A stretch of 17,685 nucleotides of DNA from Candidatus Gastranaerophilales bacterium (lineage in GTDB: Bacteria; Cyanobacteriota; Vampirovibrionia; Gastranaerophilales; Gastranaerophilaceae). The notes below the pieces were generated by a model, which ran no database searches, was not told where the DNA came from, and worked only from the letters and a program-made list of their open reading frames with translations. This document shows, piece after piece, positions 6,443-14,189 of this stretch; position 1 is the stretch's first letter, and the number at the start of each line of letters is the position of its first letter. A program made the position numbers and the translations under genes. The stretch lies in contig JAMPIM010000035.1 in the NCBI GenBank assembly GCA_023662705.1, positions 1 to 17,685 of the forward strand, in the 5' to 3' direction.

Positions 6443-8458
6443 ATGAATACAAAAAAACTTTATGTTTCATTATTAATTCTTAGTGCATTAGCTTCTGCTC
6501 AAAATGTTGAAGCAAAGATGACCAAAGAGGCACACGCATTGTATCAGCAGGCATGTGCTTATGAATATAAAAACGATTATAATACTGCAATAAAAATTAT
6601 TCAGCAGGCAATTGAAATGAATGGCGAAGACGCTATGCTTTATACCAAAATTGCAGGTCTGTATTCAGATACGGGAAATTACGAAGAAGCGCTTTCTGCT
6701 TATAAAAAAGCAGTAAAACTTCGTCCCAATGATGCTTTTATTTATATAAGCATGGGAAGTATTCTCCAAACAATCGGTGATTATGAAAATGCTTATAATT
6801 CATTTAAGCAGGCACAAACTATCTATCCCGAATATAAATACAATTACTTAAATCTTGCCAATATTGAATATTTTAGAAAAAACTACAGCTCTTCAATAGA
6901 AAACTATAACACTTTTTTGAACGCTTACCCTGATCACATGGAAGCAAATGAAAATCTTGCCAATGTTTATTATTTATCAAATGAACCTGCAAAAGCTTGT
7001 GATATTTATTCTGCCCTTTATAAAAAATATCCTTCTGCTTTTACAGAGTTTGAAAAATACGGTATGGTATTGTTTGCGACCAAACAATATCAGGCTGCTT
7101 CAGGCATGTTAGAAAAAGCGCTTATCGGTAACGAAGACAGTGCTTCAATAAACGCAAAACTTGCTCTTACATATCAAAATATGGGTGAAAACGAAAAATC
7201 TTTAGACAAATTCGTGCGAACATTTGAAATTAACCCTGATTTAACTGCCTTGAGATTTGATTATGCAAACCTTCTAGGGAATATGGATAAAAATGACGAG
7301 TCAATTGAACAATATAAAGAATACTTAAAAGCTTATCCTGACGATGCTGATGCATACAGAAACTTAGGTTTGGTATATAAAAAGACAGATAATAATGACT
7401 TAGCATTGTTTAATTTTGAAAAATCTTATTCAAAAGATTCTTCTAATTTGGAAACTAAAAAAGAACTTGCTCTTTGTTATCACAGAAAACAGGATTACAA
7501 AAATGCACTTAAGTTCTATGATTTCGCCTTGAAATCAGAGCCTGAAAATCCGGAACTTCTTGCAAATAAGGCTCTGGCTCTTCATGCGATGGGTAACTAT
7601 GTTGCAGCTATTGAATTATACAAAGAGCTTCTTGAAAAACAGTCTAATGAAAGAATTGAACAAAATCTTGCTGCTGCTTCCATTGCTTACGGCTATGATT
7701 TGTATGATAAAAAGGATTATGGTCAGGCGATTCTGTATTTTGAAGATGCAATTGATTTGAATGATAAAGAAGCATCTGCATATTTCGGCTATGCAAGAGC
7801 AAACGCAAAAATGGGCTGTGTTGAGGTTGCAACTTTGAGTTATGAAAAAGCTGCAATGCTTGCTCCGGGTAATGTTGAATATGCTGCTGAATTAAATAAA
7901 TACAGAGAAGAGCATAAAACTGAATCTGAGCCTGTTGTCCAAAAGCCGACAGAAGAAGTTCCTATTATTTCTCCTGTTGTAACAGAGCCTCTAAGTGATG
8001 CCGAATTATTGATTAAAAAAGGTGATGAGGCTTACAAGCAGGATAAATTTGACGAGGCGATAGATTATTATACAAAAGCGGTTGTATTTAATCCTTCCGA
8101 TAAAGTTGTAATGCAAAAAATTGCTAATATTTATAAGCTCAAAGGCAACAATGCAAAAGCTTTAAGTTTTTATGACAAGATAATTTCTCTTGATGAGAAT
8201 AATTCTGATGCATATTTCAATAAAGGTTTAGTCTATGCTAATCAAAAGAATTATGATGAGTGCATAAAATGTTTTGAGAAAGTTATTAATCTTTCACCTG
8301 AATATCCTTATGCATACTACTCTTTGGGTATGGCTTACGAGCAAAAAGAAATGTATGATAAAGCGATTGAGTATTATTGTTTATATACAGGAATTGAGTC
8401 TGACGAAAGAATGCTCAATATTGTTAATCAACGTATTAAAACTCTGGAAAATAAATAA
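6443..8458 (+). CDS. Large periplasmic tetratricopeptide-repeat protein
   Basis: A 671-residue protein. A Sec signal peptide covers about residues 1-24 (cleavage near VEA). It is followed by about 13 consecutive 34-residue TPR units (residues ~28-485), a Pro/Glu/Val-rich linker (~488-516) and about four more TPRs to the C-terminus. Typical units read like GNYEEALSAYKKAVKLRPND. The repeats form a superhelical protein-binding surface. A role in outer-membrane or envelope assembly, secretion or polysaccharide export is plausible, but no enzymatic domain is present. The stop codon overlaps the next start as TAATG, so the lipoprotein is translationally coupled and probably works with it in the periplasm. 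No frameshift is visible over the whole length. Confidence 0.9.
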   Translation: MNTKKLYVSLLILSALASAQNVEAKMTKEAHALYQQACAYEYKNDYNTAIKIIQQAIEMNGEDAMLYTKIAGLYSDTGNYEEALSAYKKAVKLRPNDAFIYISMGSILQTIGDYENAYNSFKQAQTIYPEYKYNYLNLANIEYFRKNYSSSIENYNTFLNAYPDHMEANENLANVYYLSNEPAKACDIYSALYKKYPSAFTEFEKYGMVLFATKQYQAASGMLEKALIGNEDSASINAKLALTYQNMGENEKSLDKFVRTFEINPDLTALRFDYANLLGNMDKNDESIEQYKEYLKAYPDDADAYRNLGLVYKKTDNNDLALFNFEKSYSKDSSNLETKKELALCYHRKQDYKNALKFYDFALKSEPENPELLANKALALHAMGNYVAAIELYKELLEKQSNERIEQNLAAASIAYGYDLYDKKDYGQAILYFEDAIDLNDKEASAYFGYARANAKMGCVEVATLSYEKAAMLAPGNVEYAAELNKYREEHKTESEPVVQKPTEEVPIISPVVTEPLSDAELLIKKGDEAYKQDKFDEAIDYYTKAVVFNPSDKVVMQKIANIYKLKGNNAKALSFYDKIISLDENNSDAYFNKGLVYANQKNYDECIKCFEKVINLSPEYPYAYYSLGMAYEQKEMYDKAIEYYCLYTGIESDERMLNIVNQRIKTLENK

Positions 8459-8859
8459 TGCGTAAGCTTTTAATTCTCTTTGTGTTCTCGGTATTACTAT
8501 TTGCGGGCTGTGTTTATGACCGCGGTATGATTTTGTTTAACACAGAGCCGATTACTAAAGAAAATGCACTTACGGATGAAATAAATTTCAGAGTCGGTTC
8601 CAGAGTATATTATTTGTTTATTGCTCCTAAACGAATGGAAAATAAATTTATTCGCGTTCAGGTTTTCAAAATGACGGATAATGCTCCTTGGGGCGGGAAT
8701 GAAGTTGTGCGTACGAAAGACTTCCGTTTGATGAAAGACCAAAGATATTATTATACGGATTATTTTACATTCCATGAGGCAGGAAAGTATGTAATGCAAG
8801 TGTTTTCAACAGACGATTTTCAACATCCTCTGGCTGTAGATTTCTTTTTTGTGCGATAA
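8458..8859 (+). CDS. Small predicted lipoprotein, beta-rich
   Basis: A 133-residue protein. The N-terminus is a type-II signal peptide: MRK, a hydrophobic run and a lipobox LFAGC ending at C18 (Phe at -3 is slightly atypical). The mature part alternates hydrophobic and polar residues and is rich in Tyr/Phe, consistent with a small beta-sandwich. The start A is the last base of the TPR stop codon, giving tight coupling. The frame ends in DFFFVR directly after a T-rich run (8841-8850, TTTC followed by six T). One base out of frame from there, an open acidic tail runs 19 codons to a stop at 8909-8911, so a frameshift is possible. I do not recognise the family. Confidence 0.75.
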   Translation: MRKLLILFVFSVLLFAGCVYDRGMILFNTEPITKENALTDEINFRVGSRVYYLFIAPKRMENKFIRVQVFKMTDNAPWGGNEVVRTKDFRLMKDQRYYYTDYFTFHEAGKYVMQVFSTDDFQHPLAVDFFFVR

Positions 8860-8898
8860 CCCAACCAACGTGAACCCACCTGTAGAAGAATCAGCAGA

Positions 8899-8948
8899 GG
8901 ACGACTTGTAATTTTACTCTTCGCTTGTAGTATTATAAAATGTCGTCC
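8899..8948. repeat. Interrupted inverted repeat between convergent genes
   Basis: GGACGAC (8899-8905) pairs with GTCGTCC (8942-8948). Inside it ATTTTA (8911-8916) pairs with TAAAAT (8936-8941), leaving a 5-nt bulge and a 19-nt loop. No T-tract follows on either strand, so it is not a classical terminator. It fills most of the gap between the lipoprotein and the sensor kinase. Confidence 0.5.
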
Positions 8949-8957
8949 GACCCTTGT

Positions 8958-10838
8958 TTAAGACTCGCTTTCGGCAGGGAGCATGTTTTTTGGAATGTAT
9001 TCTTCGATATCTTCGGGTGCAGGTTTGATTGGGAGACGGAATCCGAATGTTGAACCTTCGCCTTCTTTAGACTGTACAAATACTTGTCCGTGGTGGTGTT
9101 TTTCTATTGTCACTTTTACAAGATGTAATCCCAAACCTGTACCTTTTACGGTATGGGTTGCATTTTCTACACGGAAGAATCTGTCGAAAATTTTCTTTTG
9201 ATATTGTTCAGGAATACCAGGGCCCTGGTCTTCTACACTGATTTCCACATACTCGCAGTCACGGGAACGTTCAGCTCTGATTTTGATACGTTTGCCGTCA
9301 GGTGAATATTTGATTGCGTTTGAAACAATGTTCATCAACGCTCTTTGAATGCTGTCGATATTTAGATAGATTTCTGGCAAATCAGGCTCTTTCATGATAG
9401 AGATTGTTAAATCGTGTTCTTTTGCAAGTACCTGAACCTGATTTACACAATCTTCTACGATTTCCATAATGTTCTGCTTAGTTTTTTCAAGTCGAATGTT
9501 TTGTTGTTCGTAACGTGAGAAATCAAGTATATCATTAACCATACGGTTTAATCGGATGATTTCTTGATTCATAACTCCGATAAATTCGCGCTGTGTATTG
9601 AAATCAAAATCGTTGCCAAAGTTGTAAAGAGTATCAATATAGCTTCTTAAAACAGTTACAGGTGTTCTCAGTTCGTGAGATACATTTGAGATAAAGTGAG
9701 AACGAAGCTGGTCCATTTCCACATCTTTTGTAACGTCAATTAATACAATAATATAGCCCACATAAGAATTTGAGCGTGTAAACATTGGTGAAATCAAACA
9801 TTTGATAATACGTTTGTCGATTTCGATATTAAATGGAACTGGTGTTCCGTCTTCGTCAAGCGGTGTATCTTTAAATTCGGCAATTTTTTCATTGAAACAG
9901 AATTCTCCGCTTGAATCGCAGAATTGTTGGATTTGAGAGCCGACAATATCATCTTCCGCTACTTCAAGAAGTTTTTTAGCGTGGTTGTTAACCATAATAA
10001 CTTTGTCGTGGTTATCACATACAACAACACCGTTAACAATACTCATCAATACTGATTCAAGCTTATTGCGCTCAAATGTCAGGCTTTCAATTGTCTGTTC
10101 GTTGTAACGGCTTAATTTTTCTGACATATCGTTGAATGCGCTATAGAGTTCTTTGACTTCTTTATCAACTTCTTTGTCATCAAGTTTGTAGCCGAATTCT
10201 CCTGAGGAAATTTTCTTAACACCCTGATAAAGTTTGCGAAGCTCAGTTGTGATAATAGAAGAGTTCATATAAACAATTCCGACAATAACAAGCCATGCAA
10301 GAAGGAATACAATTCCTATAGAAACTTTTGTTGTAGCAGAAACATTATCCATAATTCTGCCTGATAAACCAACTGTTACGGAGCCGACATTTTCAGTCTG
10401 CCCGAGGTTTTTAATCATCATTGGAGAGCTGACTGTAATCTTCGCTTTTTCAGCTTGTTCAGGGTAGTCATCTTTACTTGAATAAATAACATTTGAGTTA
10501 TTATCTTTAAATATAATAAAAGCAATGTCATCGTTGCTTTTTAAAATCGAAACAGAATTAGAACGAAGCGCATCGTATTTTGCAAGCTGAGGAACTTCTT
10601 TGGTTACTTCAACCCCTTCAATTGCAAGGGTTTTAGAAAGAACCTGCGCAAAGCTTTTATATGCTCCATTCATATTTTTATCAATGCTGTATACGGAAAA
10701 ACCTGCAACTCCCATTATGAAAGCAGTACTAACCGCAAGACCCGCAATAATGAGTCTTGTTTGTGCTGTCATTCCTTTTTTTGCCTTCTCCCCTTTTATT
10801 GGTGAGTTTTTAACCTCTTCTACAGCAATGTTTTCCAT
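8958..10838 (-). CDS. Membrane sensor histidine kinase (HAMP-PAS-HisKA-HATPase), WalK/NblS-like
   Basis: A 626-residue kinase in order: cytoplasmic N-tail (1-28), TM1 (~29-51), extracytoplasmic sensor region (~52-171), TM2 (~172-192), HAMP (~193-245), PAS (~255-370), dimerisation/phosphoacceptor helix with SHELRTPVT (H388), then the ATPase domain with N-box NIVSNAIKYSP (503-513), DQGPGIP (537-543) and GTGLGL (566-571). This layout matches WalK/VicK and cyanobacterial NblS/Hik33, which sense envelope or membrane stress. No response regulator is adjacent, so it is an orphan here. The ATG at 10838 has no ribosome site but sits 6 nt after a perfect extended -10, implying a leaderless mRNA. An internal ATG (M23), preceded by purine-rich AGGGGAGAAGG, is an alternative start. 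Confidence 0.93.
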   Translation of the reverse strand: MENIAVEEVKNSPIKGEKAKKGMTAQTRLIIAGLAVSTAFIMGVAGFSVYSIDKNMNGAYKSFAQVLSKTLAIEGVEVTKEVPQLAKYDALRSNSVSILKSNDDIAFIIFKDNNSNVIYSSKDDYPEQAEKAKITVSSPMMIKNLGQTENVGSVTVGLSGRIMDNVSATTKVSIGIVFLLAWLVIVGIVYMNSSIITTELRKLYQGVKKISSGEFGYKLDDKEVDKEVKELYSAFNDMSEKLSRYNEQTIESLTFERNKLESVLMSIVNGVVVCDNHDKVIMVNNHAKKLLEVAEDDIVGSQIQQFCDSSGEFCFNEKIAEFKDTPLDEDGTPVPFNIEIDKRIIKCLISPMFTRSNSYVGYIIVLIDVTKDVEMDQLRSHFISNVSHELRTPVTVLRSYIDTLYNFGNDFDFNTQREFIGVMNQEIIRLNRMVNDILDFSRYEQQNIRLEKTKQNIMEIVEDCVNQVQVLAKEHDLTISIMKEPDLPEIYLNIDSIQRALMNIVSNAIKYSPDGKRIKIRAERSRDCEYVEISVEDQGPGIPEQYQKKIFDRFFRVENATHTVKGTGLGLHLVKVTIEKHHHGQVFVQSKEGEGSTFGFRLPIKPAPEDIEEYIPKNMLPAESES

Positions 10839-10844
10839 AACGAG

Positions 10845-10853
10845 ATTATATCA
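10845..10853 (-). promoter_or_regulatory. Extended -10 of the sensor kinase, leaderless
   Basis: TGATATAAT on the minus strand, a perfect extended -10. Six bases (CTCGTT) separate it from the ATG at 10838, so the predicted +1 is the A of ATG. No -35 consensus is seen, which is normal for extended -10 promoters. Confidence 0.65.
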
Positions 10854-10874
10854 TGCTAATTTTTTTTATTCTAG

Positions 10875-10883
10875 TGGTATAAT
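10875..10883 (+). promoter_or_regulatory. Extended -10 of the porin gene, leaderless
   Basis: TGGTATAAT on the + strand, a perfect extended -10. Six bases (TTTTTC) separate it from the ATG at 10890, giving the same geometry as the divergent kinase promoter 22 bp away. No Shine-Dalgarno is present. Confidence 0.65.
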
Positions 10884-10889
10884 TTTTTC

Positions 10890-11993
10890 ATGATTTTTTT
10901 GAGAATAGCTTGTCTTTTTTTAATTTTATTTATGCCTGTTGCATACGGGATAGAAGAAGTAGAGCTTGATTTGAAAGAAGAAAAGAAGATTGAAGCTATT
11001 AAAACATTGAGAGAAGTTGATACACAATCACAAACTTCATATTTGTTTGAAGAAGTTTTGACAAAACATTTTGACAAATCTCCAATCGAGTCTGCACATT
11101 TGTTTGGATATTATAGAGCAGCTTTTGATATGGATATTAATTCTGATGACGAAGATTTTACTTACGGATTCAGTTCTATGAGTACAGGTATTGACGGGGA
11201 TTTTAAGGATGGCAAAACTCATTATGAAATGCGTTTTCGTTTTAATCCAAAGCACGATTGCTCATTTTTACAGTACCTTCCGAGTAATATGTACATTGCA
11301 AACACTGCAATTCCGCATCATACAGTTGTTGTAGGACATACCCGAACTCCGACCGGTTATGAGGGCGGAAAATCGTTAACGACACTGCCATTTTATGCAT
11401 ATTCCCAAATTTCACGTAACTTTGGTAATGTAAGAAAAGTCGGTGCCCGTGTTAAGGGTAATTACAGTTATATAGATTATGACCTCGGAGGATACAGTTC
11501 CGATGTATATTTTACAAGTTTTTTCCCGGGAGCGGAATTTGCAGGCTGGGCAAATGTTAAACCTTTCGGGGGTAAAAATAAGGAAAAACTCGGGGTTCTA
11601 AAACTCGGAGGAGGAATTACATCAGGACAAAGACACGGTGATTATTTTGTATCAGGAGCTTATGCGGGTTATGAACGTCAAAAATTCTCTGTAGATTTTG
11701 AATGGGCTAAAGCAGACGGATATAACGGCGGAAAAGGCTATTCTTCAAATAAAGCTGAGGGTTTTTATACAACAGTTGGTTATAAAGTAACCCCTAAAAC
11801 GCAACTTGTAGCACGCTATGACCAATTTAAACCAAATTTAGATAAATCTACAGTTAAACGTGAATATTCTGCCGGCGTGAATTATTTAATTAAAGGTCAG
11901 ACATTAAAGTTGATGCTTAACTATATCTACTGCCAAAACAACACTGCAAAGGATTCACACAAGATTCTTTTAGGTACTCAAATTTTGTTATAA
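10890..11993 (+). CDS. Outer-membrane porin, phosphate-selective porin O/P-like
   Basis: A 367-residue protein with a Sec signal peptide (MIF..., cleavage near VAYG at about 20). This requires the ATG at 10890 even though no ribosome site precedes it. After an acidic/lysine-rich segment (~21-75) the protein shows alternating hydrophobic and aromatic strands typical of a beta-barrel. Segments such as VGHTRTPTGYEGG, GFYTTVGYKVTPKTQLVARY and REYSAGVNYLIKGQTLKLML resemble the C-terminal half of OprP/OprO-family porins. The chain ends in a short strand (LLGTQILL) without a terminal Phe. It would allow diffusion of anions or small solutes across the outer membrane; the substrate cannot be told. It is divergent from the sensor kinase and abuts the convergent amidase gene with no spacer. 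Confidence 0.8.
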   Translation: MIFLRIACLFLILFMPVAYGIEEVELDLKEEKKIEAIKTLREVDTQSQTSYLFEEVLTKHFDKSPIESAHLFGYYRAAFDMDINSDDEDFTYGFSSMSTGIDGDFKDGKTHYEMRFRFNPKHDCSFLQYLPSNMYIANTAIPHHTVVVGHTRTPTGYEGGKSLTTLPFYAYSQISRNFGNVRKVGARVKGNYSYIDYDLGGYSSDVYFTSFFPGAEFAGWANVKPFGGKNKEKLGVLKLGGGITSGQRHGDYFVSGAYAGYERQKFSVDFEWAKADGYNGGKGYSSNKAEGFYTTVGYKVTPKTQLVARYDQFKPNLDKSTVKREYSAGVNYLIKGQTLKLMLNYIYCQNNTAKDSHKILLGTQILL

Positions 11994-12797
11994 TTAAGCG
12001 ATTCCGTCCATAGAAACAAAACCTGCAAGGTTTTCTGTTTTATACGTGCGTGTTTTCTTTTTAACTGCGTTGCTTTCATTTCCGCCAACAGTTTCAAAGC
12101 TTCCATCAGAATTTACTTTTGTTACGATTGCGGTATGGTTATGTTGTTTTCCCGGACGTGTAATAATCATTATGTCTCCAGCTTTTACATTTTGGGCAAT
12201 AAACTCGGATTTGTTGCTAGAAGGTAGTTTTAAAAATCGGTTATTCTTTTCTCCCCATTGTCTTATTGATGCAACAGAACATAATGATGGAGGGAAACTG
12301 GATGGCAATTTACTTCCATATACATTATGCACAGTTGTTGAAACAAAATCGGAACACCAAGGACGGTTTTGTCCTTTTGAAAACAATCTGTTTCCTTCTG
12401 CGTCACTGTTAACTTTTCCGACATAAGAAAGTGCTTTTTGAGCAAGCTGTGATTGTAATGGCCCTGTTAGTCTTGTTACGGAGCTTGTTGTAGTTCTGCT
12501 GAACGTATCTCCAAAACTAAAATTATTATTAAAGTTCATTGGAGTTTGATTCCATAAACTTCCTGTATTAAAGTTGTTCCAATTAAAACTTGGCTGGGTA
12601 AAATTCATTGCAGGCATCTGGAACAATGGTGTTTGTTGTGCAAAATTGAAAAAGCTTGGAGTGAATCCGCTAAATTGGTTGAATATAGGAGGTGCGGAGA
12701 AGAAATTGTTAAAAGAAAAACTATTAAACGGCGTAAACATATTGTTTAAGCCGCAGCAGCAATTATTAAAGAATGTACACATATTAAAAGCTGTCAT
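11994..12797 (-). CDS. CHAP-domain amidase with Phe/Asn-rich uncharged N-terminus
   Basis: A 267-residue protein in two parts. Residues 1-96 contain no Asp, Glu, Lys, Arg or His at all but about 23 Phe and 20 Asn, with a Cys cluster at 13-15. A junction FGDTFSRT (95-102) follows. Residues ~112-265 form a CHAP cysteine amidase/peptidase domain: RPWCSDFV with nucleophile C148, HNHTAIVTKV with H221, and GGNESN (238-243) supplying the third polar residue. CHAP domains cut peptidoglycan amide bonds. No Sec signal, lipobox or TM helix is seen. AAGGAGA sits 4 nt before the ATG. It is the last of three paralogous genes on this strand, and its catalytic domain differs from the other two. Delivery route and target are unknown. 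Confidence 0.82.
   Translation of the reverse strand: MTAFNMCTFFNNCCCGLNNMFTPFNSFSFNNFFSAPPIFNQFSGFTPSFFNFAQQTPLFQMPAMNFTQPSFNWNNFNTGSLWNQTPMNFNNNFSFGDTFSRTTTSSVTRLTGPLQSQLAQKALSYVGKVNSDAEGNRLFSKGQNRPWCSDFVSTTVHNVYGSKLPSSFPPSLCSVASIRQWGEKNNRFLKLPSSNKSEFIAQNVKAGDIMIITRPGKQHNHTAIVTKVNSDGSFETVGGNESNAVKKKTRTYKTENLAGFVSMDGIA
12018..12040 (+). terminator. Possible weak terminator of the porin inside the amidase gene
   Basis: AAAACCT (12018-12024), loop GCA, AGGTTTT (12028-12034), then CTGTTT. The 7-bp stem is AT-rich, so the hairpin is weak. It lies 25 nt after the porin stop, within the coding end of the opposite gene. Confidence 0.35.
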
Positions 12798-12804
12798 TAG
12801 TTCT

Positions 12805-12826
12805 CCTTATATATAAAAAGTATATA
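12805..12826 (-). promoter_or_regulatory. Shared upstream element, copy 1
   Basis: A 22-bp AT-rich block on the minus strand, core TATACTTTTTATATATAAGG, ending in the ribosome site. It is identical to copy 2 over all 22 bases. A GGCAAT hexamer lies 13 nt upstream of TATACT. It probably contains the promoter, but I cannot assign a sigma factor. Confidence 0.55.
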
Positions 12827-12865
12827 TAAAGAAGATAATTGCCTTTTTGTTACAAATCTTTACTT

Positions 12866-13504
12866 TTATACCGGCATAAAGATAGCGCTTGGTTTTTTTA
12901 TATTTTTGGTTACTCCATCAGAAACTGCACGTCCGTCACCTGTTGATATTTCAACGTGCCCATATGTCGAATTGTAACCTTGTGCACCTCTGTCAAATAC
13001 TAATATACAGCCTGCTGGCAGATTTTTATAATCTAATGAAGTTGATATTTCTTTAAAGTTTTTATTTTTTCTTAGAATACCTGCCATTTGATAGCCGTGC
13101 CCTCGACTGCCATTACTTAAACCTGTTCTTTCAAGTGCATTGCTTACATAAGCAGCACAACGTTTTGTGAAGCCGACTTTGTGGCTTAATGCATCGCTTG
13201 CAAGCATTTTCCCTTTATTTTGATTGTATCCGTCTAAACTTATTGTACCTTTATTGGATATTTTATTTGAACTTGTTGAGCGCGTAAATGTATCACCAAA
13301 GCTGAAATTATTATTCCAGCTGATGTTATTATTAAAAAGATTTATGCTTGAAAAATCAAAACTCGGTAATGTAAAAGTGTTTTGAAAGTTAAATACAGGC
13401 ATACTGTTCCACATATTTGATGTAAACGAACTTATCGGAATCGATGTATTGCAGAATCCGAAATTATTCATATTAAATTGTGAAAAAGTGTCTATGAATG
13501 TCAT
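12866..13504 (-). CDS. NlpC/CHAP-like cysteine amidase with Phe/Asn-rich N-terminus (paralog 2)
   Basis: A 212-residue protein. Residues 1-69 are Phe/Asn/Ser/Met-rich with only two charged residues (D5, D50). NNFSFGDTFTRS (65-76) nearly repeats the junction of paralog 1. The catalytic part (~90-212) has DGYNQNKGKMLASDAL, KRCAAYVSNAL with presumed nucleophile C116, GHGYQMA at 135-141, LPAGCILVFD at 162-171, YGHVEIS with H183, and a conserved VSDGVTK (195-201). It ends in SAIFMPV. The Cys then GH[VI]E layout fits the papain-like NlpC/P60-CHAP superfamily of cell-wall amidases and some type VI amidase effectors. No export signal is seen. AAGG of the shared upstream element lies 7 nt before the ATG. 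Confidence 0.78.
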   Translation of the reverse strand: MTFIDTFSQFNMNNFGFCNTSIPISSFTSNMWNSMPVFNFQNTFTLPSFDFSSINLFNNNISWNNNFSFGDTFTRSTSSNKISNKGTISLDGYNQNKGKMLASDALSHKVGFTKRCAAYVSNALERTGLSNGSRGHGYQMAGILRKNKNFKEISTSLDYKNLPAGCILVFDRGAQGYNSTYGHVEISTGDGRAVSDGVTKNIKKPSAIFMPV

Positions 13505-13511
13505 AATTATA

Positions 13512-13533
13512 CCTTATATATAAAAAGTATATA
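13512..13533 (-). promoter_or_regulatory. Shared upstream element, copy 2
   Basis: The same 22 bases as copy 1, again directly before the start of an amidase paralog. GTCAAT lies 13 nt upstream of its TATACT, the same spacing as the GGCAAT of copy 1. Confidence 0.55.
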
Positions 13534-13573
13534 AGCGATTAAAAATTGACATTTTGTAACAGAATGTTAAAAG

Positions 13574-14176
13574 TTATACAGGTATAAATACTGCACTTGG
13601 ATTTGGGTGTAATGATTTTGATATTCCATCTGATATCCCTTCGCCGTTTCCGCGGGTAAATTCTATATGCCCATAGATTTCATCAGGATTACGGGAACAC
13701 TTGTCATAAACAAGTATGCACCCTGCCGGAAGTGAGTTAATATCAACTTCATCTTTAGGGACTTCTCTAAAATTAGGGTTTAATCTTAAAGTATCAGCCA
13801 TTTCATAAGCATTTTGTCCTGTGCAGAGCCCTAAACCGGTTATACTTAATGCTTCTTGTACAAATTTTGCACAGTAACCTACTCCGCCAATGGCTCTTCT
13901 TGCGGCAATATTGGCAAGTAAATTTCCCTTTGTTGAATTGTAGTTATCCAGAGGTGATGCGGTGCGGACAAACGTATCTGTATTTTGTGACGATTGAACA
14001 GGAAAAATCGGAGTGTTCCAAATGTTGTTTATTGGTTGAAATGTCGGCATAAAGTTGAATACAGGCATGGAAAATTGTGGAAATTGATTGAATAAAAAAG
14101 GCTGCGGAAAAAACATATTGTTAAATCCGCCCATAAAACAGCCCATATTAAATTGTCCAAAACCATTAAAAAACAT
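13574..14176 (-). CDS. NlpC/CHAP-like cysteine amidase with Phe/Asn-rich N-terminus (paralog 3)
   Basis: A 200-residue protein. Residues 1-66 have no charged residue and 16 Phe in the first 60, with SMPVFNFMPTF (36-46) matching SMPVFNFQNTF in paralog 2. The junction is TDTFVRT (66-72). The catalytic part (~78-200) has DNYNSTKGNLLANIA, GYCAKFVQEAL with C102, YEMADTLRLNPNF, LPAGCILVYD at 149-158, YGHIEFT with H170, ISDGISK (181-187) and the terminal SAVFIPV. It is clearly homologous to paralog 2 along its whole length. It is the first of the three genes in transcription order. A ribosome site AAGGG lies about 12 nt before the ATG, longer than usual. Cell-wall amidase activity is inferred from the fold and Cys/His pair. 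Confidence 0.78.
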   Translation of the reverse strand: MFFNGFGQFNMGCFMGGFNNMFFPQPFLFNQFPQFSMPVFNFMPTFQPINNIWNTPIFPVQSSQNTDTFVRTASPLDNYNSTKGNLLANIAARRAIGGVGYCAKFVQEALSITGLGLCTGQNAYEMADTLRLNPNFREVPKDEVDINSLPAGCILVYDKCSRNPDEIYGHIEFTRGNGEGISDGISKSLHPNPSAVFIPV

Positions 14177-14189
14177 CTAAACCAATTTC

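Noticed and set aside
6443..8458. Internal DNA repeats as a possible CRISPR or tandem-repeat array
   Set aside because: The periodicity is at the protein level (34-residue TPRs); the DNA copies are too diverged and fully coding.
12046..12426. 126-codon open frame on the + strand opposite the CHAP amidase
   Set aside because: It is antisense to a well-supported domain, has no ribosome site and gives an unconvincing composition; it is a shadow of the real gene.
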